Made by a program: the position numbers and the translations under genes
Part shown: positions 35,781 through 47,083 of the stretch, in pieces
Position numbering within the stretch: the first letter of the stretch is position 1
How the letters are laid out: each line of letters starts with the position of its first letter
Source: Diogma glabrata
Taxonomy: Eukaryota; Arthropoda; Insecta; Diptera; Cylindrotomidae
NCBI GenBank assembly: GCA_963693315.1
Contig: OY856186.1
Coordinates: 129,935,143 to 129,999,142 of the forward strand
DNA: 64,000 bases
Direction: 5' to 3'
The notes under the pieces: model-generated
The model's input: only the letters and a program-made list of their open reading frames with translations
What the model was told of the DNA's origin: nothing
The model's database searches: none

Positions 35781-36074
35781 ATTTCCAAAAACCTTATAAC
35801 AGTCAATGTCAACCTTATAACAGTCAAAAAAATAAAAAATTTGAATAGAAGAAATTAATTTTTTTTTTCATAGAAATAAACTATTTTGATATTTTGCAGC
35901 AATTGCACGACATATGATATAGAGTAGATTTGTGTCATAAATTGTCACACACATGTTCTGTGGTAGATTTGATATTTGTTTGTTGCAAAATTGGATAGAT
36001 ATAATTTTGCTTGTAGGTAGCTAATTATCTTTTTACAATTTGTTCGATATCTGTTTGAAATTAGTTTGTTTTGT

Positions 36075-36172
36075 TTAAACTAATCTGATACATCAGATTC
36101 TACTGGCACACAAAACTGTCTGATCTCGAAATCTACCTATTTCTAGCGGATATACGTGCCGCTTGGACTTTT
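36075..36172. repeat. Interspersed repeat fragment (copy of 10.54 kb)
   Basis: Near-identical to 10540-10645 over AGCGGATATACGTGCCGCTT and adjacent sequence. Similarity ends after GGACTTTTT. The stretch 36173-36944 holds no recognisable feature. Confidence 0.6.
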
Positions 36173-36944
36173 TAAGAATGAAATATAAAACCCTGGCATA
36201 AAATATTGAAAGAAACGAAACTGTGATTACTAGTCCCAAACAAATGAATAACAAAATGATAATTTTCATGCCTAATAATCATTTTATATTTCCAAATGTA
36301 CATGGAGAAGGCATAAAAATTTTTCGACAGCAAAAAAATTTAAAAAATAATAGAAAAAAAACCATTTTTTATAATTTACTAGACCTTTTTTGTGAAATGT
36401 GAGTTGTATATATATACAAACTTTGTATTTACCATTCGAATGATCGATAAATATAAACATTAGAAATATGAACATAATATATGATTATAGCTTATGACAT
36501 ATCATGACCATAGGTTTATTCGGTATCTGGACACTTCATCAAATGCTAGGAATATAAATGCCTGGTTCTATGGTTTATTTTGCCTAAGCGCCATAATTTA
36601 ATATATAATATCCTTCCTTATAGTCATATTTTGTTATCTAATAAGCATACAATATTTTTTCAACAAAGTTATTTCTCTCTTCCTAATTAGTCATGCTACG
36701 TACCCTATATTTATAAAATTCATTGAATAATATTCATATAAGCTCCTTAGTAATATTTTGAACAAGTATTCCTTATAAGTATATAATACACCAGGTTTAT
36801 TCACGGTTGAAAATCAACGTAATTTAAGCATGGAATTTTAGCATAAAATTTAAGCATAAAAAAACCTAGATTTCTATCTGTGTATATAAAGTTACTAAGT
36901 GATCGAGACGTGAGGGCGACCTCGATCTGAACTAAATTTTGACC

Positions 36945-37180
36945 CATTTCAATTTTTTCGGTTGTTTCTATAGTTTTTGAGAAATATATTAATTTTAATA
37001 TTATGAGCTTCTTAAAATTGTCAAAATTACTTAATGAAAGACAATACGGATTTCGTATAGGAAGAGCGACGGAAGGTTTACTTTCTTTTGTCACGCATAT
37101 CTGGAACAAGTCACTTGAAAACCATAGTGAAACTTTCAGAGTTGCTTTTGATATTGCCAAAGCATCCCGAGTCGAAATTT
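36945..37180 (+). pseudogene. LINE RT fragment, decayed
   Basis: A plus-strand frame reads SIFSVVSIVFEKYINFNI, then LNERQYGFRIGRATEGLLSF, then VTHIWNKSLENHSETF and VAFDIAKASR. It matches the RT region of Jockey/CR1-group LINEs in which a LLSVLSKVCEHY / YGFRNKRST / ALDISKAFDRVWH series occurs (42.0-42.2 kb). It stops where KAFDRVWH would be expected. An antisense open frame over the same bases is a shadow. Bases 37181-38282 show no gene. Confidence 0.7.
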
Positions 37181-38282
37181 AACTACTCCTTAAAACCTAC
37201 AGATCCTACTATTTAGAATTTAGAGTATTTAAGTATCACTTACATATTTTCAATACAAAAATAACATCTACATAACTCATACAAAGGCTACTTACCGGAA
37301 AAAATCCCATTTAAGTTGTTAAATAGACGTTAAAAAAAATTTCTTTCAGTCTTTTCTGTAATATTAAAAAACGAAGAGAAACCAAATTTGTTTGATGATA
37401 GTAAAAATAAACAAAAGAAAAGAAATAACAGGAAATAAGAATAAAAAAATAAAAAGTATTTTTATTTATATATTCTAACATGGCTGGTTTTTTTTAACAT
37501 TTTCGGAAATAATTTACATGCGTTTAATTGAATTGAATAATTTGAATATAAAAATATGTGCAAAAGAAATTTTGTAGTGAATGTAATGCAACCAATCTCG
37601 CTAAACAAACAGGCCCTTGCAAAAATTAATTTTAGTCATTTAAAAAAAATATTATATATTTTAATATTTTTTATTTGTCTTGTTGCATGTCGATTTATCG
37701 ATATTTTAATTTAATTTTTCATAATATTGAGAAAATTATGGATAATTAGGATTATTTTCTACACATAATTCAAATATTTTAATTTTTTGATATCTGAATT
37801 TTGGTCTTTTAAATTGTATCATTAAAAAAATGGCGAAAAAATGGACGCATCCTTTACAAACAAAATCACACTCATACATTTCCAATTTAGAACTTAAATA
37901 TACGAGCGCTATCTTCATGTATAAAAATGTTTGTCGGGTTTGATGCGAAATAGATCGGAATCGTAAATAGTTCTTGAAGATTCAAATAAGATGTTAATTT
38001 TGTTCGTTGATAGAATTGACAAGACTTTTTACGTTCTTAGGATATGATAAGTACTTAGTAAGGTGTTTAAAAACAGGCTGGTTTAGGTGTAAAGTAGTAG
38101 TTTAAGAATAAGTCGTCTGTAAATAGTTTTTTGAGAATTCTAATTAGATGTTAAATAGTATGTTTTTAGATTTTGGATGAGTTAATAAGTTTATCGAGGA
38201 TAAAAAGTTCTTATTTACAGGCAATAAAGGACGAAACGAATTAAAATAGGTTCATTTGAGAATGTCTACTACTTAAATCGTA

Positions 38283-39001
38283 GTAAAATTCGACTCGGGT
38301 TTTGACAAAGTATGGCACAAGAACCTTATTTGCAGAGAGTGGTCTTCAAAAGAGAAGAGTGGTGGTGGTCTTCAAAATGTTTTCCATGGTTTCCCTTTCG
38401 ACCGTTATTGTTTTTACACTGACAATGTTAATCTTTCTGCTCAAAACTTTACAGAAACCATCTTATTTGCTATCAATAAATTCGTCCCTTTTTCCATAGC
38501 AAAACCCAAGCAAAAATACTTGTATTCGAAGGCTGTCAAAGCGGCACTTAGAAACAAACGTAGATCATTTAACATATTTATTCATAACTAAACTCCCGCT
38601 AATCGATCCCAATATCTAAAAGCCAACAAAATATCTAACCAGATTATCTCAAACGAAAAGTCTGAAATTGACAGAACGAAAGCTTCAAAACTTACGTCTA
38701 TGTCTATTTTTGACAATAGTTTCTACAGTGCCATCAATTCTTTAAATTCTGGTACAAAATCTTCTATTCCCCTTATTATTGATGGTGATTTAATCGTCAA
38801 TGATCCCGCAAGAAAAGCTAACTTGTTCGCTGAATGCTTTGCTCTCAACTCCACTGTTTTGGAAACTCCTAAAGAAATACCCCAAATCCAGTCTTCAGGA
38901 GTTAATATGAATGAACTCCACTTCAAACCCAAAATAGTCGCCAAACTTTTAAAGGGGTTAAACATCAACAAAGCCTCAGGAATGGATAATATTCCACCCA
39001 T
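38283..39001 (+). pseudogene. LINE ORF2 middle region, left of an insertion
   Basis: It begins with an isolated FDKVWHKNL (RT motif, rearranged). It then reads, with an in-frame stop after FIHN, through YLYSKAVKAALRNKRRSF, SMSIFDNSFYSAINSLN and NLFAECFALNSTV to INKASGMDNIPP. That is the linker between endonuclease and RT of Jockey/CR1-group LINEs. The sentence is cut after PP, and the next expected residues (IILKTFSKELAP) appear at 41782. This is a broken copy; whether the first 60 bp belong to the same insertion is uncertain. Confidence 0.7.
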
Positions 39002-41781
39002 GTTATGTAGCCTGGGATGTGATAACGTAGTGCAATTAGTCACCGATTCATGTAGTTTCCATTTCCCTATATATCACATTTTTTTTATATATATATATCA
39101 TGCGCATTTAACAACAATTTTTCGTTCATCCGTAGTCTATGGTCATATTTTCGTATAGTTTCTGTTACATAAATTTGTTCTTCGCATAAAACAATTAACA
39201 ATAATATTTCCTTTACAATCCGCTATTATTGACTCACAATATGTTTTCACCAGCATTACTTCACCATCCTACATAAATTTGAATTCTCTGGACACTAACC
39301 GTAATGGCCCTGAATGTTTTCAAACCTCAAAACAGCTGTGCATATTTGTCCATTCGTCGCAATAGAAAAAAATTATTATCCTACAATTAGTTATGTGTTC
39401 GATTTCTTATATGGATATTTTTTTTTTATCAATTTTTCTCTCCGTTATAGATCTACATTTTGCTGTAATACTATAGTAAGCTATTGTTTCATAACACATA
39501 AACATTCTAAGATCGGTTAAACTTACGTTTAATTCATTTTAATATTTCTTACAAATGTGTTGGAAATAACTTATTTCGTTAAATTATTTTACAATTTTAT
39601 GTATGACAAAATAACAAACGGTTTTGTTTTAACGAATGTTCCTAACATTTATTAACATAATATAAATTAATTTCCTTTCAACAGAACCATTTTGTCGAAT
39701 TTTTCGATATTAAAAATCCTATAAAAGAGATGGATATATGCTTTTTGTTCTCTTAGTCTATTACATTTTTCATTCGTTTGTTTGACGTCTCGTAGTCTAA
39801 TTTAAAACGTTTGCATGTAATATTTGTTGGGTGTGTTAAAACTTCTTCGTTTTGTGATTTTTTTTATTTTTAAAAATATTCCTTACCAAATTTTAAATAG
39901 AAATTATGAATGTTTCTATTTGTTTATAATACATATAGTTTTATTATTGAAAATAAAGAATAAATTGTTTTATAAATTGTTAAATAAATTGTTAGATAAA
40001 ATAACAGTAACTAGTGATGCCTTAAATAAAAAAATAATTCCACTACATAGTTATCGTTTAGCTTAGTCTACAAAAATTGTGAATTAATTTACAAAAAAAA
40101 TATATATGAATGTTCTGTGAACTGTTCTGATAAAAATAAAATTTAATTGGAAATATTTTATAAAGTGAAATATAATGCCAGCAAGGCAATAGAGTTCATT
40201 TTTTGTGTAACAAAGTTTTGTTATTATTTCAACTCAACATTGATATCAAAGTTTTACTATTACTACTGTGTATTATACATATTTCAACGCAACATTGGTA
40301 TTAAATTTTTGCTGTTAATGACATATTTCAAATCAACATTTATATCAAATTTTTGCTGTTGCTCTCATCTATTTTACATATTTCATCTCAACATTGATAT
40401 CAAATTTTTGCTATTACTACTTATTTCAACGCATCATTTGTGTCATTGTTTTACTATTGCTGCCGTATATTATACCTATTGAAACGCATCATTTGTATCA
40501 AATTTTTGATGTTACCACCGTATATTTGACATATTTCTACTCAACATTTATATCAAATTTTTGCTGTTGCTAACGTATATTGTACATATTTCAACTGATA
40601 TCAAATTTTGGTGTGGTTACAACTGAAGTTCAACTCATCATGGATATACAATTTTCTTGATACTTTACCTGTTGGATTGTTCATCGCTGATGGAGGGCTG
40701 AGGCCGTAAGACTTGGAAGTCGGGAGGATTTAAACATGAGGTGAGCGAACTTGATTTATTTTTTTTATTTTTTTTACATAGGGGTGTGAATGTGTGTGAA
40801 AAAGGGTGTGCCAGTGATTGAATGGGGGCTTGCCTGTCGATGCGTGTGTGTGTGTGAGCTGGCGATGCGTGTAACGAGATGCATGTAGTCTGAATTGGAA
40901 ATGATTTTAATCAAAATCTTTTTTTTGCTCCGAGGTAACGTCTCGTTTTCCAAATACCTTTTCTTTTATTATATTACCTAAATTTATGAATTTATATTTT
41001 TAAGTAAATCAAAAACCATTCTCAAATAACCTGTATTACAAAAAAAAGAAGAAAAAGGGACAAATTCTCGTCATGTTTTAGGTTTATTAATTCTATCATA
41101 CATTAACCAACTGTAAACTACAGGTATTGAAACAGACTGGTTTGGACATGTTATTTTCAACTTACAAATCGAATGATAATTTTTTTTGAGCTGTAAATAT
41201 TTTTTTTGGGGAATTACGTATGGTTTTATAAATTTTTAAAAATGATATTAATAAAGAAAAAGGAAAATAAACAAAAAAGACTTTCAATATGGCGTGTGAC
41301 GTTCTCCAGTGCTCTAAGGGTTGATTCACGGTTTACCATGGCAGTGGTTTACGAGCTGTATCATATTGCTCAGATGACAGCAATACAACTTAATTTTGAT
41401 TTCTACCACTTGCGGTACTTGCTGCGGGTCTTGGAGCTTAATTGTCTTGCTTCGCAGTCTGAGTGTGTGGGTGAATGTTAGCATGTATGAAGCGTGATTG
41501 TGTGAGCGTATGGGAGTGATTGTGTGGGTTGGACGCGCTGATCGTGGTTGTTTCGCAAAAGGGGTCGCCAGAGTCTCCTTTTTCACTTGTATTTTTTTCC
41601 ATTTCTGTGTATTTTCGTAAAATGCGTACATTTCTGCATTTGTGTTGAAGCAGCAGGTAAAAATCTTTCAAATCCACGATGGCTGAGCTTTAGTCGTTAC
41701 GGCGTTAAATTTCTCTAGGTACGCATCCTGCTATGCCATTCTCATTGGTTCGCCAATGAGAAAGCTCTTCATTACACCCAT
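39002..41781. mobile_element. 2.78-kb insertion of unknown type within a LINE
   Basis: LINE coding sequence stops at CCACCCAT (38994-39001) and resumes directly after ACACCCAT (41774-41781). The two differ at one of eight positions, suggesting an 8-bp target duplication. No terminal inverted repeats could be matched. A perfect 10-bp hairpin with a TTCG loop (TTCTCATTGG / CCAATGAGAA, 41742-41765) lies close to the right edge. Inside are the ~50-bp minisatellite at 40190-40660 and GT-rich stretches near 40780 and 41460. No protein is supported. Confidence 0.5.
40190..40660. repeat. Minisatellite, ~45-58-bp imperfect units
   Basis: About eight degenerate units built from ATATCAAATTTTTGCTGTT, CCGTATATTATACATATTTC and AACGCAACATTG. 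They produce the open frame seen on the plus strand here, which I regard as repeat translation. Confidence 0.75.
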
Positions 41782-43352
41782 CATTTTAAAAACCTTTTCT
41801 AAAGAACTTGCACCAACTTTGACTAAAATATTCTACCAAGCCTACAAATCTGGTATATTTCCCTCGTGCTGGAAGTTGGCCAATGTCTAGCCCGTCCCCA
41901 AAAAGGGACCGAAATCCGATATCTCAAATTATAGGCCAATAGCTTTACTATCGGTCCTATCCAAAGTCTGCGAGCATTATATTAATACACACATTTCAAA
42001 ATTTCTGGAAGTAAATCATTTAATAGCCGACAGCCAATACGGTTTTCGAAACAAAAGATCAACCACCGATCTATTAAACTATGTAGCGCATTGTTGGAAC
42101 AGCATACTTGATATAGGTGGTGAAACATACGTTATCGCTTTAGACATCTCCAAGGCATTCGATCGAGTCTGGCATGCCACCCTGATCCACAAGCTCGTTG
42201 CGTATGGTTTTCATCCCAATATTGTGAAGCTGATTCAAAATTTTCTATCCAACCGATACATTTCGGTCTCCTTAGACGGATTTTCTTCTGAGTCTAAACT
42301 AATTAACGCTGGTGTACCTCAAGACTCAGTATTGTCCCCAACCCTTTTTTTGATTTATATCAACAAATTGTTGAAAATCACCTGCAACCCAATAAATAGT
42401 TTTTCAGATGATAATACTCTGCACAAGTCGTTCGAGCCCCTTCCTTCAAAAGGTAAAATGCACGAACGAATTAATCCCGCCCGGAGAGACGCTGCCATAA
42501 ACGTGAATAAAGACCTAAAAATTGTCGCCGACTGGGGTGACCAAAACCTGGTCAATTTCAACTCTACCAAAACACAGCTGTTGATTGTTTCCAGATCAAA
42601 GACCGGGTTCCCCAAAGATATTTTATTCAGTATGTGTGCTGAACCAATAGTTGAATGTAAAAGCATTCGTTTATTGGGTGTCACAGTTTCAAATGACCTA
42701 CTCTGGAACGATCATGTAATGGCGATGGAAAAAAGCGCGTCTAAAAAACTCGGCCTTCTAAATAGATGCAAAATAATTTTCACTCCATACCAATTGCTCA
42801 ATGTTTATAAGTCCTATATTCGTCCCTGTATGGAGTACTGCTGTCAAGTTTGGGGTGCTGCTTCTGTTTTTATCTTGGCCCTCTTGGACTCTGTTCAAAA
42901 GCGGGTTATACGAATTGTGGGTGATCGAACTTTGACATCAAAACTTGATTCCCTACAACATCGTCGCACTGTTGCTGCAGACCTCGTTGTTTTTTACAAA
43001 TATGGTCATCAACAGTGCTCAGATGAAATCAGCAGCATCATGCCTCAAACTTATTCTTACCCCCGTTACACTCGACAATCGGCTACCGCAACCAGTCAAA
43101 CGGTCGAGATCCCACGCTGTCATACTGGCCGATCGCAGAGGGAATTCTTTGTGTGAACTGCATACAAATGGAATAGTTTGCCGGAATCCTTAGTCTCAGG
43201 TGACTTCAACCCGCAGAGATAAAAAAAAAGCGTTTATCATGACCTTAGAACGCCAGTTGTTGTGGGACCTAGGTCTTAAAGGGTATTTATGTGTTGTTGT
43301 GACACATATTGTAAACCCTATAACACAACACATTTTATTCAAAAAAAAAAAT
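41782..43352 (+). pseudogene. Jockey/CR1-group LINE reverse transcriptase, right part
   Basis: Continues the LINE split at 39001. Order: IILKTFSKELAP, a stop where a Q or similar residue is expected before PVPKKG, NYRPIALLSVLSKVCEHY, YGFRNKRSTTDLLNYV, ALDISKAFDRVWHATLIHKL and GVPQDSVLSPTLFLIYINKL. The catalytic box is altered to FSDDNTLH, where F/YADD is usual. Next come LLGVTVSNDLLW, PCMEYCCQVWGAA, LDSVQKRVIRIVG and RSQREFFV, with the stop at 43154-43156; a short further WNSLPESL-like piece is out of frame. The 3' UTR ends ACAACACATTTTATTC plus poly(A) at about 43341-43352. The altered catalytic box and the stops make it non-functional. Confidence 0.8.
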
Positions 43353-44247
43353 TGAGATGCTACGGCTTAGACGAGCAACTTATTTCTTGGTTACAAAGCT
43401 TTATATCTGAGCGTATTTTTGAATTAATGTTGATGGTGTCTCATCAGAAGGTGTCAACTAATGCTGGTGTTTCTCAAGGTTACGGTTTATCACCCACTCT
43501 TTTTCTTCTTTATATTAATGACTTATCAATTAATCATGGATCATCCATGCTAAATATTTATGCACCATCAAATCGTAATGTTGCTAGTTCAAATTTGATA
43601 GAGTCATTAAATATTGATTTAAAATTGAGTTGAAATCAACACAAGCAAAACTTAAGTTTGCAATTTTTCTATAGGTTATCAACACCTGATCCGTTTTCAT
43701 TAAAGTTTGATTCAAATGATCTTGAAGAGAAAGAATCTGTTAGACTTCTAGGAGTTGAGATTGAAAATAATATGAAATAGAATTCTCATATTTTAAGCCT
43801 AGCTAAGAACGCTGTTCAAAAATTAGGATTTTTCTTACAACATAGAAGAGACATAGCTGATTTGACGGTATTTTACAAGTATATTACGGACGAACGGGCG
43901 TCTGCAGGGATCCAACCGCCTGAACAAGCAATCTTCGTGCGTTTCACTAGAGCATTAATAGCAGCTATCCTTATACAGTTCGAGTTAAAGGATGTAGAAC
44001 TGTTGCTTTTCAACGCGATTTTTTGAACATAGTTTCTCATCTCTGGAGTGCCTTACCGGCGTGGGTCTTTCCTGATAATTTTAATCCTCAAAACTTTAAG
44101 ATTAACGTTAATAAATTCCTCAAAGAAAATAGATTAATACTCTCGAGCTCTGGCTCCCTAATTAGCATGGTATCTTCGGATATTCAGAGACGGTAATCTA
44201 TAATGGTTAGCACTAAACATGCCTAACATTGAATACAAAAAAAAATT
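43353..44247 (+). pseudogene. Second LINE RT fragment abutting the first
   Basis: Begins right after the preceding poly(A) with CYGLDEQLISWLQSFISER, then VSTNAGVSQGYGLSPTLFLL and YINDL. It has a stop after LKLS (43631-43633), SVRLLGVEIENNMK followed by a stop, and then a deletion joining KLGF to the HRRDIADLTVFYKYI block. The 3' UTR carries GTATCTTCGGATATTCAGAG and a short A run, as in the copy at 17610-18362, so it is the same subfamily. It has multiple stops and an internal deletion. From 44248 to 44491 nothing is recognised. Confidence 0.75.
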
Positions 44248-44491
44248 CGGTGGAGGTTCCCAAGTTGAAATTCTTTTTGAAGTGTTATCTTTAAACCTCA
44301 CACAACTTTTTTGTGCAACTGGGCTATACAACTTAAAGATTATAAACCTTGGCATGCTGAAACAATCCCTTTGAATAGCTAGGGGTAAGAACTAATTCAA
44401 CTACTTAAAAAAATAAAAATTGAAGAACCAAAATAAAACTTTATTAATATTACATAAAGAAAACCAGCACCATACACTTTCGAATGATTAC

Positions 44492-46100
44492 TTCGGTCTG
44501 AAAGACCTAAGTATTACATTCATGAGCTCAAAGTGAAATTCTTACCCCCACTTTTTTTGGCATTTCTCGACGTTTTAGGACCTACTGATTCTAAAAAAGC
44601 AAAAAAAAAAATTTATGTCTGTCTGCCGGCCGGCCGACACAACCGACGAAATCTAGAAAACCGCTGGACCGATTTGAAAATTTTTTTTTCCTAAACATAG
44701 ATTTACTTAATATAAACAGGCGAAAGGACGATGTGTTCGATAACTGTACCGGAAGTATGTCAAAAAAATCGTTAAGGTGTCAAAACAAGGAAATTTGCAT
44801 ATTTTTTGCTTAAATAACGTTCATTTTAAGTGATTACGAGTAGGAACATTGTATTTGGAGAAATTTTGATGGTCGGAATTGGTATGTGAGACCAAAATCT
44901 AGATTATTGCATTATAAGTTTGTCAAAAAAATGTTGTCAAGTGTATCAAAAGAAAGATTTTTATTTATTTTTATACCTAATTTTTTGGAAAAAAAATAAA
45001 ATTAATTGTTTGTTTGAAATGAAGTTTTATTATTATTATTGAGAATTATGGCATTATAAGCTGGTCAAAAAAATGTTGTCAAGTGTGTCAAAAGATTTTT
45101 AATTAGTTTTTTACCCAATTTTTTGGAAAAAAATAAAATTGTTTCTTTGAAATGAAATTTTATTATTATTATTGAGAATTATGGCAATATAAGTTTGTCA
45201 AAAAATGTTGTCAAGTGTGTCAAAAGAAAGGTATTTATTTATTTTTTACCCATTTTTTTAAGAAAAATAAAATTAATAGTTTGTATGACATGATATTTTA
45301 TTATTATTATAGAGAATTATGGCATTATAAGTTTGTCAAAAAATAATGTCAAGTGTGTCAAAAAATGATTTCATTTAGTTTTTACCCAATTTTTTGGAAA
45401 AAAAAATGTATCTGTTTTTATGACGTAATTGTAATTGAAAATGAAATTGGACGTGGAAATTTTTGAATTTGTTATAGTTTTTGAAATATTTTTGGAATTT
45501 TGAAAAAGTTTGTATTTTTGATTTTGTAATAATTTTCTGCAATATTTTTAGAATTTCGGCAAAAGTTTTAATTTTTGATTTTGTAAGAATTTTTGGAATA
45601 TTTTTAGAATTTTGAAAAATTTTAAATTTTTGATTTTATTATAATTTTTGGAATTTTGAAAAAATTTTCAATTTTTGATTTTGTAATAATTTTTGCAATA
45701 TTTTTAGAATTTTGGAAAAAGTTTGAATATTTAAGAATTTTGAAATATTATTGGAATTTAGAAAAAATTTAAATACTTGATTTTATTCTAATTTTTGGAA
45801 TATTTTTGGAATTTTGAAAAAGTTTGATTTTATTTAATTTAACAATATTTTTGAAATTTTGATTATAATTTTCCGGCAACGTATTGATGTTTCGTGTTAG
45901 TTTTGTAATAAATTTTTAAACAGAGATAAAAAATACTTTTACTTTAACAAAGAATTATGTTTGATATAAATCGCTGCCCAAAACTAAAAACCATGACCTC
46001 ATAAAAGTTTTTTGCCGAAAACTATATCAAAATCCTTAACCCAGACCGAAGTCTTGATATCTCAGAGCTGTGAGATTTCAGCCCCTCCATATTTTGAGAA
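44492..46100. repeat. 1.6-kb non-coding repeat with two internal tandem arrays, copy 1
   Basis: Starts ACTTCGGTCTGAAAGACC (a small GGTCTGAAAGACC hairpin) and ends near TTTCAGCCCCTCCATATTTT. An inverted AGACCGAAG lies about 50 bp from the right end. Inside are about four ~133-bp units (GAATTATGGCATTATAAG and GTCAAGTGTGTCAAAA, 44905-45410) and then several ~50-60-bp units built on AATTTTTGATTTTGTAATAA and TTTTTAGAATTTTG (45455-45850). No ORF. The whole structure recurs at 56678-58305. Confidence 0.85.
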
Positions 46101-46944
46101 ATAGATTTTAGAAAACAATTCGTCAAACTGAATTATCGTCAAACCTGTTTGTAAATTTTGAAATAATTAATAAATAATACACTTCTTGGTCGAATGGTCA
46201 ATAAATGTTTATACATTCACTGCAAATGGGGACTTCTATGAAGGCTTTGCTTACTTTTTGTCATTTATCTACCAATTGTGGTGACCAGTTCAATATTTTA
46301 TGTTGTTGCACTCTGACCAAAAATGTTTTTTTATGGGTATTAACTTATTAAGGGTGAATTAAACAGTCATCTTCCAAATTGCTTTTCTCTATACTTAATC
46401 GACTGAAACCTTATCCTTAGTTACATTTTCGTTGTAATCTGCAGTGCTCGATATTGTTGTAGTATGAGTGGTTGGATCACCTGCTTCACATCCCATGTCT
46501 GCTTCTGCTGATGTAACGTTAAATAATCTTCAATAAAAACTTTTATGGAAATTCGACTTGGAATAGTAAGTATGTTCGATGTATCATCAACAAAAGCAGA
46601 GTTTCCCTTCTGCAAATACAAATACTAATACTGCAAGTATTAAAGTCTTTAATACTCAAAATTTTTCGGTTTTCCTTGCCTTAATGCTAGTTATTGAGAC
46701 ATTCGTCAACTGGCGAACTAATGGGTTGCTATGATTTTCTAGCTCAGGACAACCTAAAGAGCTACAAGTGCGGTAGCCAATATTTCATGATAGAGTGGAA
46801 ATAGTAGAACGATTAAGATTGAAGGTGCTACCGTTGACTGAATAGAATTTATCCGCTAGCACCCTTAAGATATAAACCTTAACAAGTATTTTCTCATTGC
46901 TATTGCCAGTTACCAAAATTAAAAAAAATACAAAACAGGGCAAC
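46101..46944. other. No recognisable feature
   Basis: AT-rich sequence. A 66-codon open frame on the minus strand (46421-46621, with HQQKQTWDVKQVIQPLIL) has no recognisable domain, splice context or neighbours, so I do not call it a gene. Confidence 0.5.
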
Positions 46945-47083
46945 AGGATTCCGTGTTTTAATTGATTAATCTCGGCAAATATGACAATCCCGTAATCCCG
47001 GAATTTTTTTTAAATAATTATTACGGGATTACGGGATCATAAAAATGGGTCGGGATCCCGGGATTGCAATCCCTACTGTAAGC
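46945..47083. mobile_element. hAT-like terminus fragment
   Basis: On the minus strand it reads TAGGGATTGCAATCCCGGGA with inward repeats of GGATTACGGGAT and ATCCCGTAATCCCG. This arrangement, a TAGGG end plus CCCGGG/CGGGAT subterminal motifs, parallels the outer hAT-like element at 15.5/24.5 kb. Only one end was found, and no target duplication could be tested. Confidence 0.4.

Noticed and set aside
36801..37160. A 119-codon minus-strand open frame
   Set aside because: It is antisense to a plus-strand RT fragment with clear motifs (QYGFRIGRATEGLLSF).
40147..40482. A 111-codon plus-strand open frame rich in F and Y
   Set aside because: It is the translation of an imperfect minisatellite.
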